Below, piece by piece: positions 42,978-53,995 of a DNA stretch of 64,000 bases. This DNA comes from Puccinellia tenuiflora (taxonomy: Eukaryota > Streptophyta > Magnoliopsida > Poales > Poaceae): contig QRDG01000410.1 in NCBI GenBank assembly GCA_012064385.1, positions 277,801-341,800 on the forward strand, read 5' to 3'. A program made the position numbers and the translations under genes. Every line of letters begins with the position of its first letter. The first letter of the stretch is position 1. Below the pieces are notes generated by a model. The model was not told the origin of the DNA, did not search any database, and was given only the letters and a program-made list of their open reading frames with translations.

Positions 42978-45400
42978 TTCATGGCGGTCACCCACCACGC
43001 CTACAACCTCGTCAAGCTCCCCGGCTCTAGTGGCACCATCGTCATCTGCGGCGTGGTCTCTAACGCCGTGTACGCTGCGCAAGTGGCTTACAAGGCCGCC
43101 GTGGTGGCGTCTCCCGCTGACGAGGATGAGGAACCCCTCCCGAGGCCCCCCGCGAAGAAGAAGCAGCTGTTCTCTCAGGAGAAGGCCGCGACAAAGCAAG
43201 TGTCTCTGGAGGCAAGCGGCTCGGGGGCTAGCGTCACCATCGGCGCTAACCTGCCTCCCAAATAGGAAAGCGCGCTCATCGCCTTCCTCAGGGCAAACTC
43301 TGACATGTTCGCCTGGACACCGTCAGATATGTCCGGAGTACCGAGGGAGGTGATCGAGCACCACTTAGCCGTGTGTCCAAACGCATGCCCCGTGAAGCAA
43401 AAGGCGCGGCGCCAGGCGCCAGAGAAGCAAGATTTCATCGTCAAGGAGGTGGAAAAACTGAAGAAGGCCAGCATCATCAAGGAAGTGGTCCATCCCACTT
43501 GGCTCGCCAACGGTGTGGTCGTCCCCAAGCATACCGGAGGCAGCCGCCTCTGCATCGACTTCACCGACCTCAACAAGGCCTGCCCCAAGGACCCCTACCC
43601 CCTCCCGAGGATCGACCAGATCGTGGACTCCACCGCCGGCTGCGCGCTCCTCTGTTTTCTGGATGCCTTCTCTGGTTATCACCAGATCAAGATGGCAAAG
43701 GAGGACGAGGAGAAGACAGCATTTCTCACCCCTTGTGGTGTGTTCTGCTACGTCTGCATGCCCTTCGGTCTGAAGAACGCCGTCGCCACGTTCCAGCGCC
43801 TCATGAGGATCGCCTTGGGGGCTCAAATGGGGAGGAATGCAGAGGCCTACGTCGATGACATCGTCGTCAAGACCCGCGAGAAGGACACGCTCATCCAGGA
43901 CCTCGCGGAGACCTTTGCCAACCTGCGCAAGGTCAACATCAAGCTGAACCCCGCCAAGTGCGTCTTCGGGGTCCCTTCCGGCAAGCTCCTCGGATTCCTG
44001 GTATCTCACCGCGGCATTGAGGCCAACCCCGACAAGATCAAGGCCATAGAGCAGATGCAGCCTCCTCGTCGCCTCAAGGACATGCAGCGCTTAGTGGGAT
44101 GTATGGCCAGCCTCGGCCGTTTCATCTCCAAGTTCGGCGAGAGGGCGCTGCCATTTTTCAAGATCATGAAGAGGTCCGGCCCCTTCAAGTGGACCCCTGA
44201 AGCAGCAAAGGCCTTTGAGGACCTGAAGAAATACCTGGCGAGCCCACCCATCATGGTTGCCCCACGCCCTCGCGAGCCTCTGAAGCTGTATCTTGCAGCC
44301 ACTCCTCAGACGGCAAGCGCGGTCTTGGTGGCTGAAAGGGAAGAGCCAGTCCTCGACAAGCAGAACTCCGCCTCGCCAAGCCTAGAACCCCCCGACAAGG
44401 AAGCAGCCTCGTCAAGCCTCCAGCCCCAAGAAAACCTCGCCAAGGACTCCACCGAGCCTGGAGAGGAGCCAGCCGCTGCCACACCAACAACTACCCTCGT
44501 CGAGCATCCCGTGTACTTCATCAGCACAGTGCTACGGGACGTCCGCGAGCGCTACCCCATGCAGCAAAAGCTCCTCTTCTCGCTCCTCATCGCCTCCAGG
44601 AAGTTGCGTCACTACTTCCAGGGCCACCCCATCAAGGTGGTCACCTCCTACCCCCTGGAGCAGGTCCTGTGCAACCCGAATGCGACAGATCGCGTCGCAG
44701 GCTGGGGCATCGAGCTGCAACCTTTCGAGCTGGAATTTGACACCACAAGAGTCATCAAGGGCAGGGCGCTGGCTGATTTCATGGCCGAATGGACGGACAC
44801 ACGCGAAGAAGAAGAACCTCCAGAGGAGGAGGCCACAGCCTCAGGCGGGACGAAACCAGGCCCCTGGACCATGCACTTCGACGGCGCCTTCGCGGCCAGG
44901 AGTGCGGGGGCTGGTGCCGTCCTCACCTCTCCAACAGGCGACAAGCTCTACTACGCCGTCCAGCTGTGCTTCAAGGACAACGACAAGGTCTCCAACAACA
45001 TCGCCAAATATGAAGGCCTCCTCGCCGGGCTCAGAGCCGCCATCGCCCTCGGCATCAAGCACATCCTCATCAAGGGCGACTCCCAGCTCCTCGTCAACTT
45101 CTCCAACAAAAGCTACACGCCTAAGGACACCTACATGGTGGCCTACCTTGAAGAGGTACGCAAGCTGGAGAAGCACTTCAGAGGCATGGAGCTCAAGCAC
45201 ATCCCGCGAGCAGAAAACCAAGAAGCAGATGACCTCGCCAGGCGAGCAGCAAGAAGAGAATCCCAGAAGCCTGGGGTATTCGAGGAGAGGCTCACCAAGG
45301 CCTCAGTCAAGCAGCCAGCGGCCAATATCACCATCGACGAGGAGCTCCCACCGGCCCCGTCAAGCGGAGCACCAAACTGTGGGTTGCCTTCGGGCGATCG
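42978..45400 (+). pseudogene. pol: Reverse transcriptase and dual RNase H of element M
   Basis: The frame is the same as gag, with a TAG at 43263-43265 and then open from 43266 into the inserted LTR. RT: KQDFIVKEVEKLKKA, SRLCIDFTDLNKACPKDPYP, FLDAFSGYHQIKM, and the catalytic YVDD at 43848-43859. RNase H 1 (about 44280-44790) has lost its catalytic aspartates (LYLAAT where LxxDAS is usual). The second, archaeal-type RNase H (about 44865-45250) keeps them: MHFDGA, KYEGLL, KGDSQLL, QEADDLARRAARRE. Together these copy element RNA into DNA. The protein is cut at 45401 by element N. Confidence 0.9.
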
Positions 45401-46655
45401 TGTAACAGCCCAAACTTGGCAACGAAAAATACAAAGAATTTTTCCACTTTTTGATTTCGATGTTTGCATCATCGCATCCATATGCATTTGACATTTGCAA
45501 GCTTTCTTTTGGAAACAATTGAAATGGGGAGCCAACCTTCCCCAAAACCTACAACCAAAGGCAATGCCATTCTTGGAAACCATCTAAATGAACTTCCAAA
45601 TTGTTTAGGAAGTTCCCAATTTGGTTGTATAACAAATTCTCACTTTTCAAATTTTTGTCAAATGAAAGTTGACATGAGGGTTGAAAATTGGCTGAATTCA
45701 ATTCCTATTTTTGGAACCAAGTTAGAACTTCCAAAAATTCAAACTAAAATCATGCGGAGCCTCAATATGGTTGGGAGAGCTTCCATGAAAATTTTCAATA
45801 TTTTTGGAATTGTATAAATGCCCCAATTAAATGCATTTTGGAAATTGCTCCAAATTACCCTAACTAAAAGTTATGAACAAATGTTGAGCAAACTAATTTA
45901 TTTGACCTCACCAATTTTTGTGATGGTTCTAAATGTTAATTCAAGCTTATATGAATTTTTCTGGGATTTTAGAAAATGTCCTGGTGCTTTATTTAAATGT
46001 TTAAAAGTTGCTGCTGGGCTTGTTTGCGAGTAATTCAAACTTTCCAGGGACCTTTTCGCAAATTTTTCTTCCCTCTCTCCTCCACAGTAGCGGCCATGGC
46101 ACTGGCGCCATGCCGCCACCTCCCCCGACGCCCATGCCGCGCTGCCGTTACCCCTGGTGGTCGAGGACCACGTCGAGGACGCCACTGCTCCCTCACCTGC
46201 CTCCCTCCTTTTTCTCCCCCTTGTTTCCTGGATCGATTAGGCGAGTAGCTCGTTCCGTGACCGACGCCGACCGCCGCCGCAATCCGCCGCCTCACCGCCG
46301 ACGGGAGCCGCCCCTCGTAGATCGAAGGCGAGCATCGACTTCGCCGCATCCTCCTCGCCCTCCCAGGCCGAGGAATCGAGCCGGGGGCTCCCGGAGACGA
46401 CGCCCGCATCCCCGACCTTCCCGCCACTGCCGTGTCACTGCCGGCCCCGATTCCGGCCGTCCCCGCCCCTCCGGGCCGTCGTCGACCACGCACGAGAGTT
46501 CGGGGTGAGCTCCGCCCCTTTTTGGTCTTTTTCCCGCTCCCTATTCTCCCCTCCCGCCGCCGTTCGCCGTGGCGCCCGCCGCCGGCGTCACCGCACGAGC
46601 GCCCGGCCAGTGCCCGGCCTCGCACTCGGCATGGGCCGGCCAGAGGGCCGGACCC

Positions 46656-46765
46656 CTCGGGCTGGTCCCCGGCCTACGCCCCGGACTGGGTCGGCTCTGA
46701 GGCCGGCCTCCTCGGGTTGGTCCCCGGCCTGCGCCCCGGACTGGGCCGGCTCTGAGGCCGGCCTT
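46656..46765. repeat. Two 55-bp GC-rich tandem units in 5' LTR N
   Basis: Units at 46656 and 46711, each CTCGGG(C/T)TGGTCCCCGGCCT... to ...GGCTCTGAGGCCGGCCT. The counterpart is in the 3' LTR. Confidence 0.88.
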
Positions 46766-47527
46766 CTCTGGCACTAACCCGGCCTGTAAACCGGCCTGGG
46801 CCGACCTGTGGGCCGGCCCGCAACAGTAATTCCTGTAATTTGGAAATTAATTTGGAAGTTTAAATAATTCATATCTATTCGAATAATGCTTCAAATTCGA
46901 CAAATAAAGTTTCCAAATGTTCAGAAAAACAAACTCTACCACTTGGAGTCATTGTAGCTTTCTTTTGGAATTATATTGTTTTGGTTATTTAAGAATTCCT
47001 AAAATGGGTTAAATAATCCCAAATTAGGAAACTTCATAACTTATTAAATAATTGTCCCAAAATTATGAATTAAATATCAAAGTGATCAACATGTCAAATG
47101 CTATCAAACCATGCACTTATCACATCATGATCACCAACTTTAATTTGATGTTATTCATAATTTAATTAAATGAATTAAATTCAATTAGTTAATTAATTTG
47201 TCACTTATTCATCGGTGATCCGAAAATTACAAATAAAATACCAAAATGATCGGAATGACCAACCCTATCTTTTCATGTCATGTTCATGCATAATTGAACC
47301 ACTTCTCTAATAATTTGATAATTTATAAAGAATTGTGGTCACTAAGATAAATATGGGTTTTGTTCCAAATAATTGCACTAATTATTTGGCTCCCCATTTA
47401 ATGTTGCTATTTAATTCATATAACAACATCTTTGCATCAATTGGACATGTCATCATGTGATTGAGTGTTGCACCTTGTGATCGTGTGATTTATGTGTTCT
47501 TTGTATTTCTCTTTTGGGTATCGATAG

Positions 47528-47601
47528 ATTCCAGAGTCGAGGTTACCGATAACTACCCCGACGATCAGTACTACGCGCCCGGGCAGCAAGGCAAGAGATA
47601 A
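47528..47601 (+). other. Conserved mini-exon 1 in 5' LTR N
   Basis: After GGGTATCGATAG (acceptor-like), a frame reading SRVEVTDNYPDDQYYAPGQQ and GKR-stop. It is present in the other N LTR and, diverged, in the LTR at 5885. Confidence 0.4.
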
Positions 47602-48777
47602 CCTAACCTTCTTGGCATTCTAGCATCCTATGATTCTATCAAATTATTTTATCCACCATAATATTGCATGCGGTTCAAATGTCTCTTTTGTTTGAAATGT
47701 AGGAAATCCTATGATTGCATGTATTTCCCCGAGCCAATCACATGTATCCCTACCTATGAACCTTAGTGTTGATGTGTGGCCGGATAAGAAATATAATTGT
47801 TGGTTATATGCTTAACCATGCTTAGAAATGCTTAGTTGAAATACTATTTATGTCCGTTATTGAATTCCATAATTATTGATGTTGATGGAATGATTCGGGC
47901 ATGGTGGATAATGGTGATGCTAATTAAAATGCTAATACGGCTTGGGTGAGTTGCCATCGGGGATGGTGTTTTGCCTCACCCTAGCCCCTAGGTGCGAGTT
48001 CTTTACCTCTTGAACCAAGACGAGCGTGCTTCCGGAGGTGGGGGCATATGGAACCCCCTTTGACCGAATAATTTGTGAGGGGCTTGTCAAGGGTCCTCTA
48101 GTTTGCTATTTCCATTTGCGCGTGTGTGGTGCTGGTGGAAAAGGGAAAACGAGGATGGTGGTGTGTAGGATGTGACGGTGGGGCAGGGCGCTGGGAGCGC
48201 TGAACCTGTCCTTCCGCCACTGATGGCCCTTGAGTAAGTCTCGTGCTTTGTAAAGGTCTAACCGCGCCTGCTTGCCGGCCTTCCCCGGAAGAGGGTCAAC
48301 TAGGTGAGCCGGACGGTACCGATGGGTAAATTAGTACACCCCTGCAGGGTTAATCTTTTCGAAAAGCCGTGTCCACGGTTATGGACAACTTGGGAATAGA
48401 CGATAAGACCATAGAGAATCTTAACCTAATTGATATGGTAGCTAAAGGTTGCATAATCACGTGTGTTAAAGGTTCACTTCCTCGAGGGTGATTCGAGGGG
48501 GTGCCTTGGTGGAGATGGGAGTGGTTGGTTACAAAAGGGTTCGATGAGAACCAAAGTTGACAGATGTTTACTCGCTTACCCCGTTTATAAAAATATTCTG
48601 AGTAGACGAACGCCATGTGTCATTTATGTTTCGGTTGATGAAAATTAGCTTTATGCAAAAGAAATACATATAAAGCTTTAGAGCCTCCGTCAGTCATTGG
48701 GCCTATATCGCCCTACTAAACTTGCGAGTACATCGTACTCAGTCTCTCTTTGCTGCCTCTTTGATTTTGTATTTCAG

Positions 48778-48830
48778 AGGAGGACGACACCGAGCAGCTA
48801 GGTGGGTTCTTCGTTGACGTCGACTACTAG
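48778..48830 (+). other. Conserved mini-exon 2 in 5' LTR N
   Basis: After a pyrimidine-rich tract ending TGTATTTCAG, the frame EEDDTEQLGGFFVDVDY-stop. Same length and stop as at 7142-7194. Confidence 0.4.
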
Positions 48831-49149
48831 TCTAGGGTTCCCAGGTGGCAGCTTGGGACCGTGGAACAAGCTGGCTTGGGTGATGTTTATTGTAGGCCTC
48901 TTAGGCCATATATTTGCTTCTTGTTGTTAGACAACACTACCCGCTTCCGCTTGTTGACTTGTTGGATCTGTGATCCTTTTGTTGTGTAATTTGTATTCTT
49001 CTCATTATATGAGTTGCTATATGTTTTGTGTCGTAGAGTCATGCAATGTGCCGGTTTGTTCCACAAGTCTCGATCTTTGTTTTATACATTGATGGTTGTG
49101 CCAACTACATAGCCTCACTGTATAATTCCGGGGTCGGGGCATTACAAAT

Positions 49150-49161
49150 TGGTATCAGAGC
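49150..49161 (+). other. Primer-binding site of element N (initiator Met tRNA)
   Basis: TGGTATCAGAGC, three bases after the LTR end. It complements the 3' end of plant initiator methionine tRNA, the usual primer of chromoviruses. Confidence 0.93.
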
Positions 49162-49542
49162 AGGACTGCCTGTAGGAAACCCTTTCTTTTGGTCGATGTC
49201 GAGTCTAGTGAAAATTATTTTCAACCTAAAAATGAGTTGTGAAAACCTTCTTAGGATTCTTTTTGCTTCTCATCCAACTCGCTCTACTCTGATTCTTACC
49301 TCTATTTGTTTTATGCTTGGTGTCGATGTTTAGGTTCTCGGGGTTGGGGTTCTTACCGTCCAGTTATGCCTCGAGTCTGTTATATCCGCTTGATATCGCC
49401 TCGATGACGTGATGTCACCGTGGCTGACTAAATCTGTCTTTGGTGTTTATTGCTTCGTAAATACCTATATATAGGAGCAACCTTTGATCTATCTTGTCTG
49501 TCAGAATCGGTTACTAACTTGACATTGTTCCAATTCTTCAGA

Positions 49543-50886
49543 ATGGCTCCTACCCGTCGTGGGGAACATAGCAGCCCTGATCCACCACCGCCCCCTTCGA
49601 TGGCGGAGGTTATGATGGCAATTGAACAAAACCGTCTGCGCAATGAGCGGTTGCTCGAGCAGCTGGTCCAGCAAGGGGCCAGGAGGAACACGGACTGCAC
49701 CACTCTCAACCAGTTCTTGCGGTCCCAACCTCCTACATTCTCTGAAGCTAAGGAGCCGCTTGATGCGGATGATTGGCTTCGGGCTATCGAGCGCAAGTTT
49801 GCCGCTCTTCACGTTCCGGCGGCAGAACATGTCAACTTCGCCACCTACCTGCTGGAAGGCGCCGCCGGCTCTTGGTGGGAGAGCCACGTGGCAATGGTCG
49901 CCGTGGGCCATGTTGTCACATGGGAGGAGTTCCGCACCGCCTTCCGTGCGGCGTACATCCCCAAGCCCATCCTCGAGCTCAAGAGGCGGGAGTTCCTGGA
50001 CCTAACCCAGGGACGCATGGACGTCCAGTCTTATGGACGGGAGTTCAACCACCTCTCCCGTTACGCCCCTCGGGACGTGACGAATGATGAGGACAAGCAA
50101 TACCTCTTCCGCAAGGGGCTCGCTCCTCGTCTTCGATACGAGCTTCTACCCTTCAAGTTCACCTCCTACCAAGAGCTCTACAATCAGGCTCTCACCATGG
50201 AGCAGGGTAGGAAGGAGCTGGATGCTTCCAAGAGGCCAGTTTCCACCGACCACCAGAGCTCCTCCTCCTCTGAGGGCAAGAAGCGCAAGGTCTTCGTGCC
50301 TTTTAGCGCCGTGCCAAAGGCGCCCTTCGCGCCGAAGCCCGCTGGGTACCTGCCACCTCCGCCTCGCCCAGCTACTTCGACCTTGGGTGCGGCTGGAGGC
50401 GGGTTTCGACCTCGACTACCTGCACCACCGGGGCTCACTTGCTTCTCTTGTGGCCAGCTGGGGCACTACTCCAGGGAGTGTCCCCAGAAGGCACCGGCTC
50501 CCTCAGCACCTGCACCAGCACCCTCTACCCCAGCCGCCAAGGCTACCACCGTCAGCCGTGGCCGCCTGAACCACGTCTCGGCTGAAGGCGTTGAGGAGGA
50601 CCCCGGAGTTCTCATGGGTACGCTTCAAATCAATACATATCCTGCTTCAGTACTATTTGATTCTGGAGCTTCGCATTCGTTCATATCCATATCATATGCA
50701 CACAACCATCAAATACCGTTTGTGATGATGGATCCCCCGTTAGTGGTCAAGACCCCGGGCTCTAGTTGGCGTACCAATTGGATATCTCCCGATGTTCAAA
50801 TAGCCGTAGGGTCAGTTCCTTTTCCGTTCTCATTGATAGCCCTGAGGTCAGAGGGTATCGATGTTATCCTGGGCATGGATTGGTAG
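49543..50886 (+). CDS. gag: Gag with zinc knuckle and protease, element N
   Basis: 447 residues from MAPTRRGEHSS; I chose this start over the in-frame upstream codon at 49450 because it begins the usual Tekay Gag N-terminus after a ~380-bp leader. Gag core: FLRSQPPTFSEAKEPLDADD, WLRAIERKFAALHVP, FATYLLEGAAGSWWES, EEFRTAFRAAYIP. Zinc knuckle CFSCGQLGHYSREC (CX2CX4HX4C) near 50438-50480. Protease starts near 50600 with active site LFDSGASHSFIS and ends DVILGMDW at an immediate TAG (50884-50886). In relatives this frame continues into pol; here a 1-base loss at the stop shifts it, so Gag-protease could still be made but separated from pol. Confidence 0.88.
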   Translation: MAPTRRGEHSSPDPPPPPSMAEVMMAIEQNRLRNERLLEQLVQQGARRNTDCTTLNQFLRSQPPTFSEAKEPLDADDWLRAIERKFAALHVPAAEHVNFATYLLEGAAGSWWESHVAMVAVGHVVTWEEFRTAFRAAYIPKPILELKRREFLDLTQGRMDVQSYGREFNHLSRYAPRDVTNDEDKQYLFRKGLAPRLRYELLPFKFTSYQELYNQALTMEQGRKELDASKRPVSTDHQSSSSSEGKKRKVFVPFSAVPKAPFAPKPAGYLPPPPRPATSTLGAAGGGFRPRLPAPPGLTCFSCGQLGHYSRECPQKAPAPSAPAPAPSTPAAKATTVSRGRLNHVSAEGVEEDPGVLMGTLQINTYPASVLFDSGASHSFISISYAHNHQIPFVMMDPPLVVKTPGSSWRTNWISPDVQIAVGSVPFPFSLIALRSEGIDVILGMDW

Positions 50887-53800
50887 TGAAATATCAGGCA
50901 AACCTGGATTGTGCTGCCAAGACTTTCACAGTGTTTCACCCAAGGTATGGGGAAGTGCGTTACTGGTCCCCAACTTCTGCAACTCCTTCCGCAGCCACTC
51001 CTCTTTCACCGGAGATCAGTCTTTATTTCCTGGAAGGAATCACCCCGCCTGACATGTCTGAAGTCGCTGTGGTGTGTGACTTCCCCGATGTTTTCCGGAG
51101 GAATTGCCCGGCATGCCACCGGATCGCAGCGTAGAGTTTGTGATTGAGTTGGTTCCGGGAACCGCCCCAGTTTCCAAGACGCCCTACCGTATGCCAACGG
51201 AAGAGCTAGCTGAATTGAAGAAGCAACTTGATGAGCTGCTGGAAAAGGAATTCATCCGACCGAGTAGCTCACCTTGGGGCTGCCCGGTTATCTTTGTCAA
51301 GAAGAGGGATACAAATGTTCCTCGTCTGGTCGTGGACTACCGCCCTCTTAATGCGGTGACCATCAAGAACAAGTATCCAATTTCCTCGAATAACCGACTT
51401 GTTCGACCAACTGGCTGGTGCCACGGTGTTCTCCAAGATGGATTTGAGGTCAGGTTACCATCAGATAAAAATCCGAAAGGAGGATATTCCGAAGACGGCC
51501 TTCACTACCCGTTATGGGTTATATGAGTACACCGTCATGTCTTTCGGCCTCACAAATGCTCCGGCTACATTCATGAGGCTAATGAACTCCATCTTCCACG
51601 AGTACCTCGACAAGTTCATCATCATCTACATCGATGACATCCTTGTGTACTCCAAGACCGAAGACGAACATGCTGAGCATCTCCGACTTGTCTTGACCAA
51701 GCTTCGAGATCATCGCCTATATGCCAAGTTCTCTAAATGTGAGTTTTGGCTGAAGGAGCTCATCTTTCTCGGTCATGTGGTGTCAGCTGCCGGAGTAGCG
51801 GTGATACCAGACAAGATTCAGGCCATCCTGGATTGGCCAACTCCCAAATCCGTCAAAGATATCCGAAGCTTCCTTGGATTGGCGGGTTATTACCGTCGAT
51901 TCATTGAGGGCTTCTCCAAGATAGCCAAGGCGCTGACTGAACTACTCAAGAAAGGCAAACAATTTGTGTGGTCAGACAAGGCTGAAGAGAGTTTCCAAAC
52001 ACTCAAGGTCAAGCTCACTACCACTCCGGTACTTGTCCTTCCCGATACCGCCAAGGACTTTGTTGTCTATTGCGATGCATCTCTGCAAGGTTTGGGATGT
52101 GTCTTGATGCAAGAGGGCCATGTGGTCGCTTATGCTTCCCGTCAACTCAAGCCACACGAGCAAAATTATCCCACTCATGATTTGGAGCTTGCCGCCATGG
52201 TACATGCTCTGAAGCAATGGAGGCCCTACCTCTTGGGCAACCCTTGCGAGATCTATTCCGACCACCAAAGTCTGAAATATCTATTCACCCAGCCGGATCT
52301 GAACTTGAGGCAGAGGAGATGGCTGGAATTGATAAAGGACTATGATGTGACTCTCAATTATCAGCCCGGCAAGGCAAATGTCGTGGCGGATGCTCTGAGC
52401 CGCAAAGCCTATTGCAATACCGTGATGGTTGAAAAGGCGCAACCGGCTCTCCACGAGGAGTTTGCTAAATTGAATCTGGAAATTGTTCCTTTGGGTTTTC
52501 TAGCTAACCTTGAGATCAAATCCACTCTCGAGGATGAAATCAAGGCCGCCCAGCAAAATGATCATGGCATCCTCAAGATCAAGGAGAATGTCGCAAATGG
52601 AAAGGCCAAGTGTTTCTCTATCGATGACTCTGGTGTTGTCTTTTTCGAAGGATGTCTTGTGGTGCCCAAGAGTGGAAATACCAAAGGTTTAATTCTCCTA
52701 GAGGCACATGGATCTCCCATATCCATCCATCCCGGTAGCACCAAAATGTACCAAGACCTCCATCCCAAATTCTGGTGGACCCGTATGAAGCGGGAGATTG
52801 CCAAATATGTTGCCGAATGCGATGTCTGTCGCCGGGTGAAAGCTGAACATCAAAGGCCAGCTGGTACCCTTCGCCCCATAGCCGTTCCCGAGTGGAAATG
52901 GGATGAAGTTGGTATGGATTTCATCACCGGTTTTCCAAAGTCACAAAAGGGAAACAATGCTATTTGGGTCATCATCGACCGTTTGTCAAAGGTTGCCCAT
53001 TTCCTTCCGGTCCGCGATGATATTCGAGCAAGCCAACTTGCCGACTTGTATATGGCCCGGATTGTCCCTTTGCACGGGGTTCCTTTGCGGATCATCTCCG
53101 ACCGTGGAAGCTTATTTGTGTCCAAGTTTTGGCAAAGTTTCCAAACGGCTCTTGGAACCCGTCTCAATTTCAGCACCGCCTATCACCCTCAAACCGACGG
53201 GCAAACTGAGAGAGTAAATCAAGTTCTTGAGGATATGCTTCGGGCTTGTGTCATCTCCTTCGGCAAGGGTTGGGAGAAATACCTCCCTCTCGCCGAGTTC
53301 TCCTACAACAATAGCTATCAAGCCAGTTTGCAAATGGCTCCCTTTGAGGTTCTTTATGGGAGAAAATGTCGGACTCCTCTCAATTGGTCTGAAACCGGGG
53401 AGAGGCCACTCTTCGGTCCGGATGTGATCAATGAAGCCGAAGAAAAGGTCCGTGTCATTCGGGATAATCTCAAGGCTGCTCAATCCCGTCAGAAAAGCTA
53501 TTATGACAAGCACCACCAGGAGGTCCACTATGAAATTGGTGACAAGGCCTATCTTCGAGTCTCTCCTCTCCGAGGCGTTCGTCGCTTCGGAATCAAGGGC
53601 AAGTTGGCACCTCGCTATGTTGGCCCTTTCACCATCCTAGCCAAGCGAGGAGATCTCTCCTATCAACTTGAGTTGCCCTCCAATTTCCCGGATGTCCATG
53701 ATGTGTTCCATGTTTCCCAACTCCGCCGGTGCTTCAAGGATCCCATCCGTGGGGTTGATCATGAGGCATTGGACATCCAGGAGGATTTGACCTATCGCGA

Positions 53801-53960
53801 GCATCCTATCCGCATCTTGGATGAAGCGGAGAGGAAAACCCGCAACAAGTCCATCAAGTTTCTCAAGGTCCAATGGTCTAACCATTCCGAGGAAGAAGCC
53901 ACATGGGAGCGAGAAACTAGTCTTCGTCAGGAATACCCCGCCTTTTTCACTCAAGCCTAG
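50887..53960 (+). pseudogene. pol: Pol (RT, RNase H, integrase, chromodomain) of element N, frameshifted
   Basis: Reading continues in three frames: from the 1-base loss at about 50884 to about 51091 (1-base loss), to about 51383 (1-base gain), then open to 53960. RT: VVDYRPLNAVTIKNKYP, SKMDLRSGYHQIKI, catalytic YIDD at 51627-51638. RNase H: VYCDASLQGLGCVLMQ, SDHQSLKYLFTQPDLNLRQR, NVVADALSR. Integrase: zinc-finger part CDVCRRVK, catalytic-core pieces GMDFITGFPKSQKG, IISDRGSLFVS and YHPQTDGQTERVNQ (D, D, E present), GPY/F module APRYVGPFTI. C-terminal chromodomain with KFLKVQWSNHSEEEATWERE. The chromodomain targets integration to heterochromatin in chromoviruses. Confidence 0.92.
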
Positions 53961-53982
53961 AATCTCGGGACGAGATTCCTGT

Positions 53983-53995
53983 AAGGGGGGTAGAG
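53983..53995 (+). other. Polypurine tract of element N
   Basis: AAGGGGGGTAGAG, one base before the 3' LTR at 53997. It primes plus-strand DNA synthesis. Confidence 0.85.

Larger units (their letters stand above)
45401..49146 (+). repeat. 5' LTR of element N
   Basis: 3746 bp. AT-rich ends surround a GC-rich block (46080-46830) with an AGTTCGGGGTGAGCTCC donor-like site near 46505, two 55-bp tandem units, and the two mini-exons described separately. It is long for plant gypsy LTRs but usual for Tekay/Del. Confidence 0.95.

Noticed and set aside
40721..44009. Minus-strand frames of 180-275 codons opposite gag and RT of M
   Set aside because: Shadows of GC-rich sense coding sequence; the sense strand carries all recognisable motifs.
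46008..46780. GC-rich LTR frames of N (and 54603-55420)
   Set aside because: Same reason; overlapping frames on both strands with no domain and low-complexity Pro/Arg content.
50884..50886. Programmed frameshift between protease and RT in element N
   Set aside because: Two further frame breaks follow within 500 bp and Tekay elements normally use one frame, so mutation or sequence error is likelier; kept as a check in the findings.
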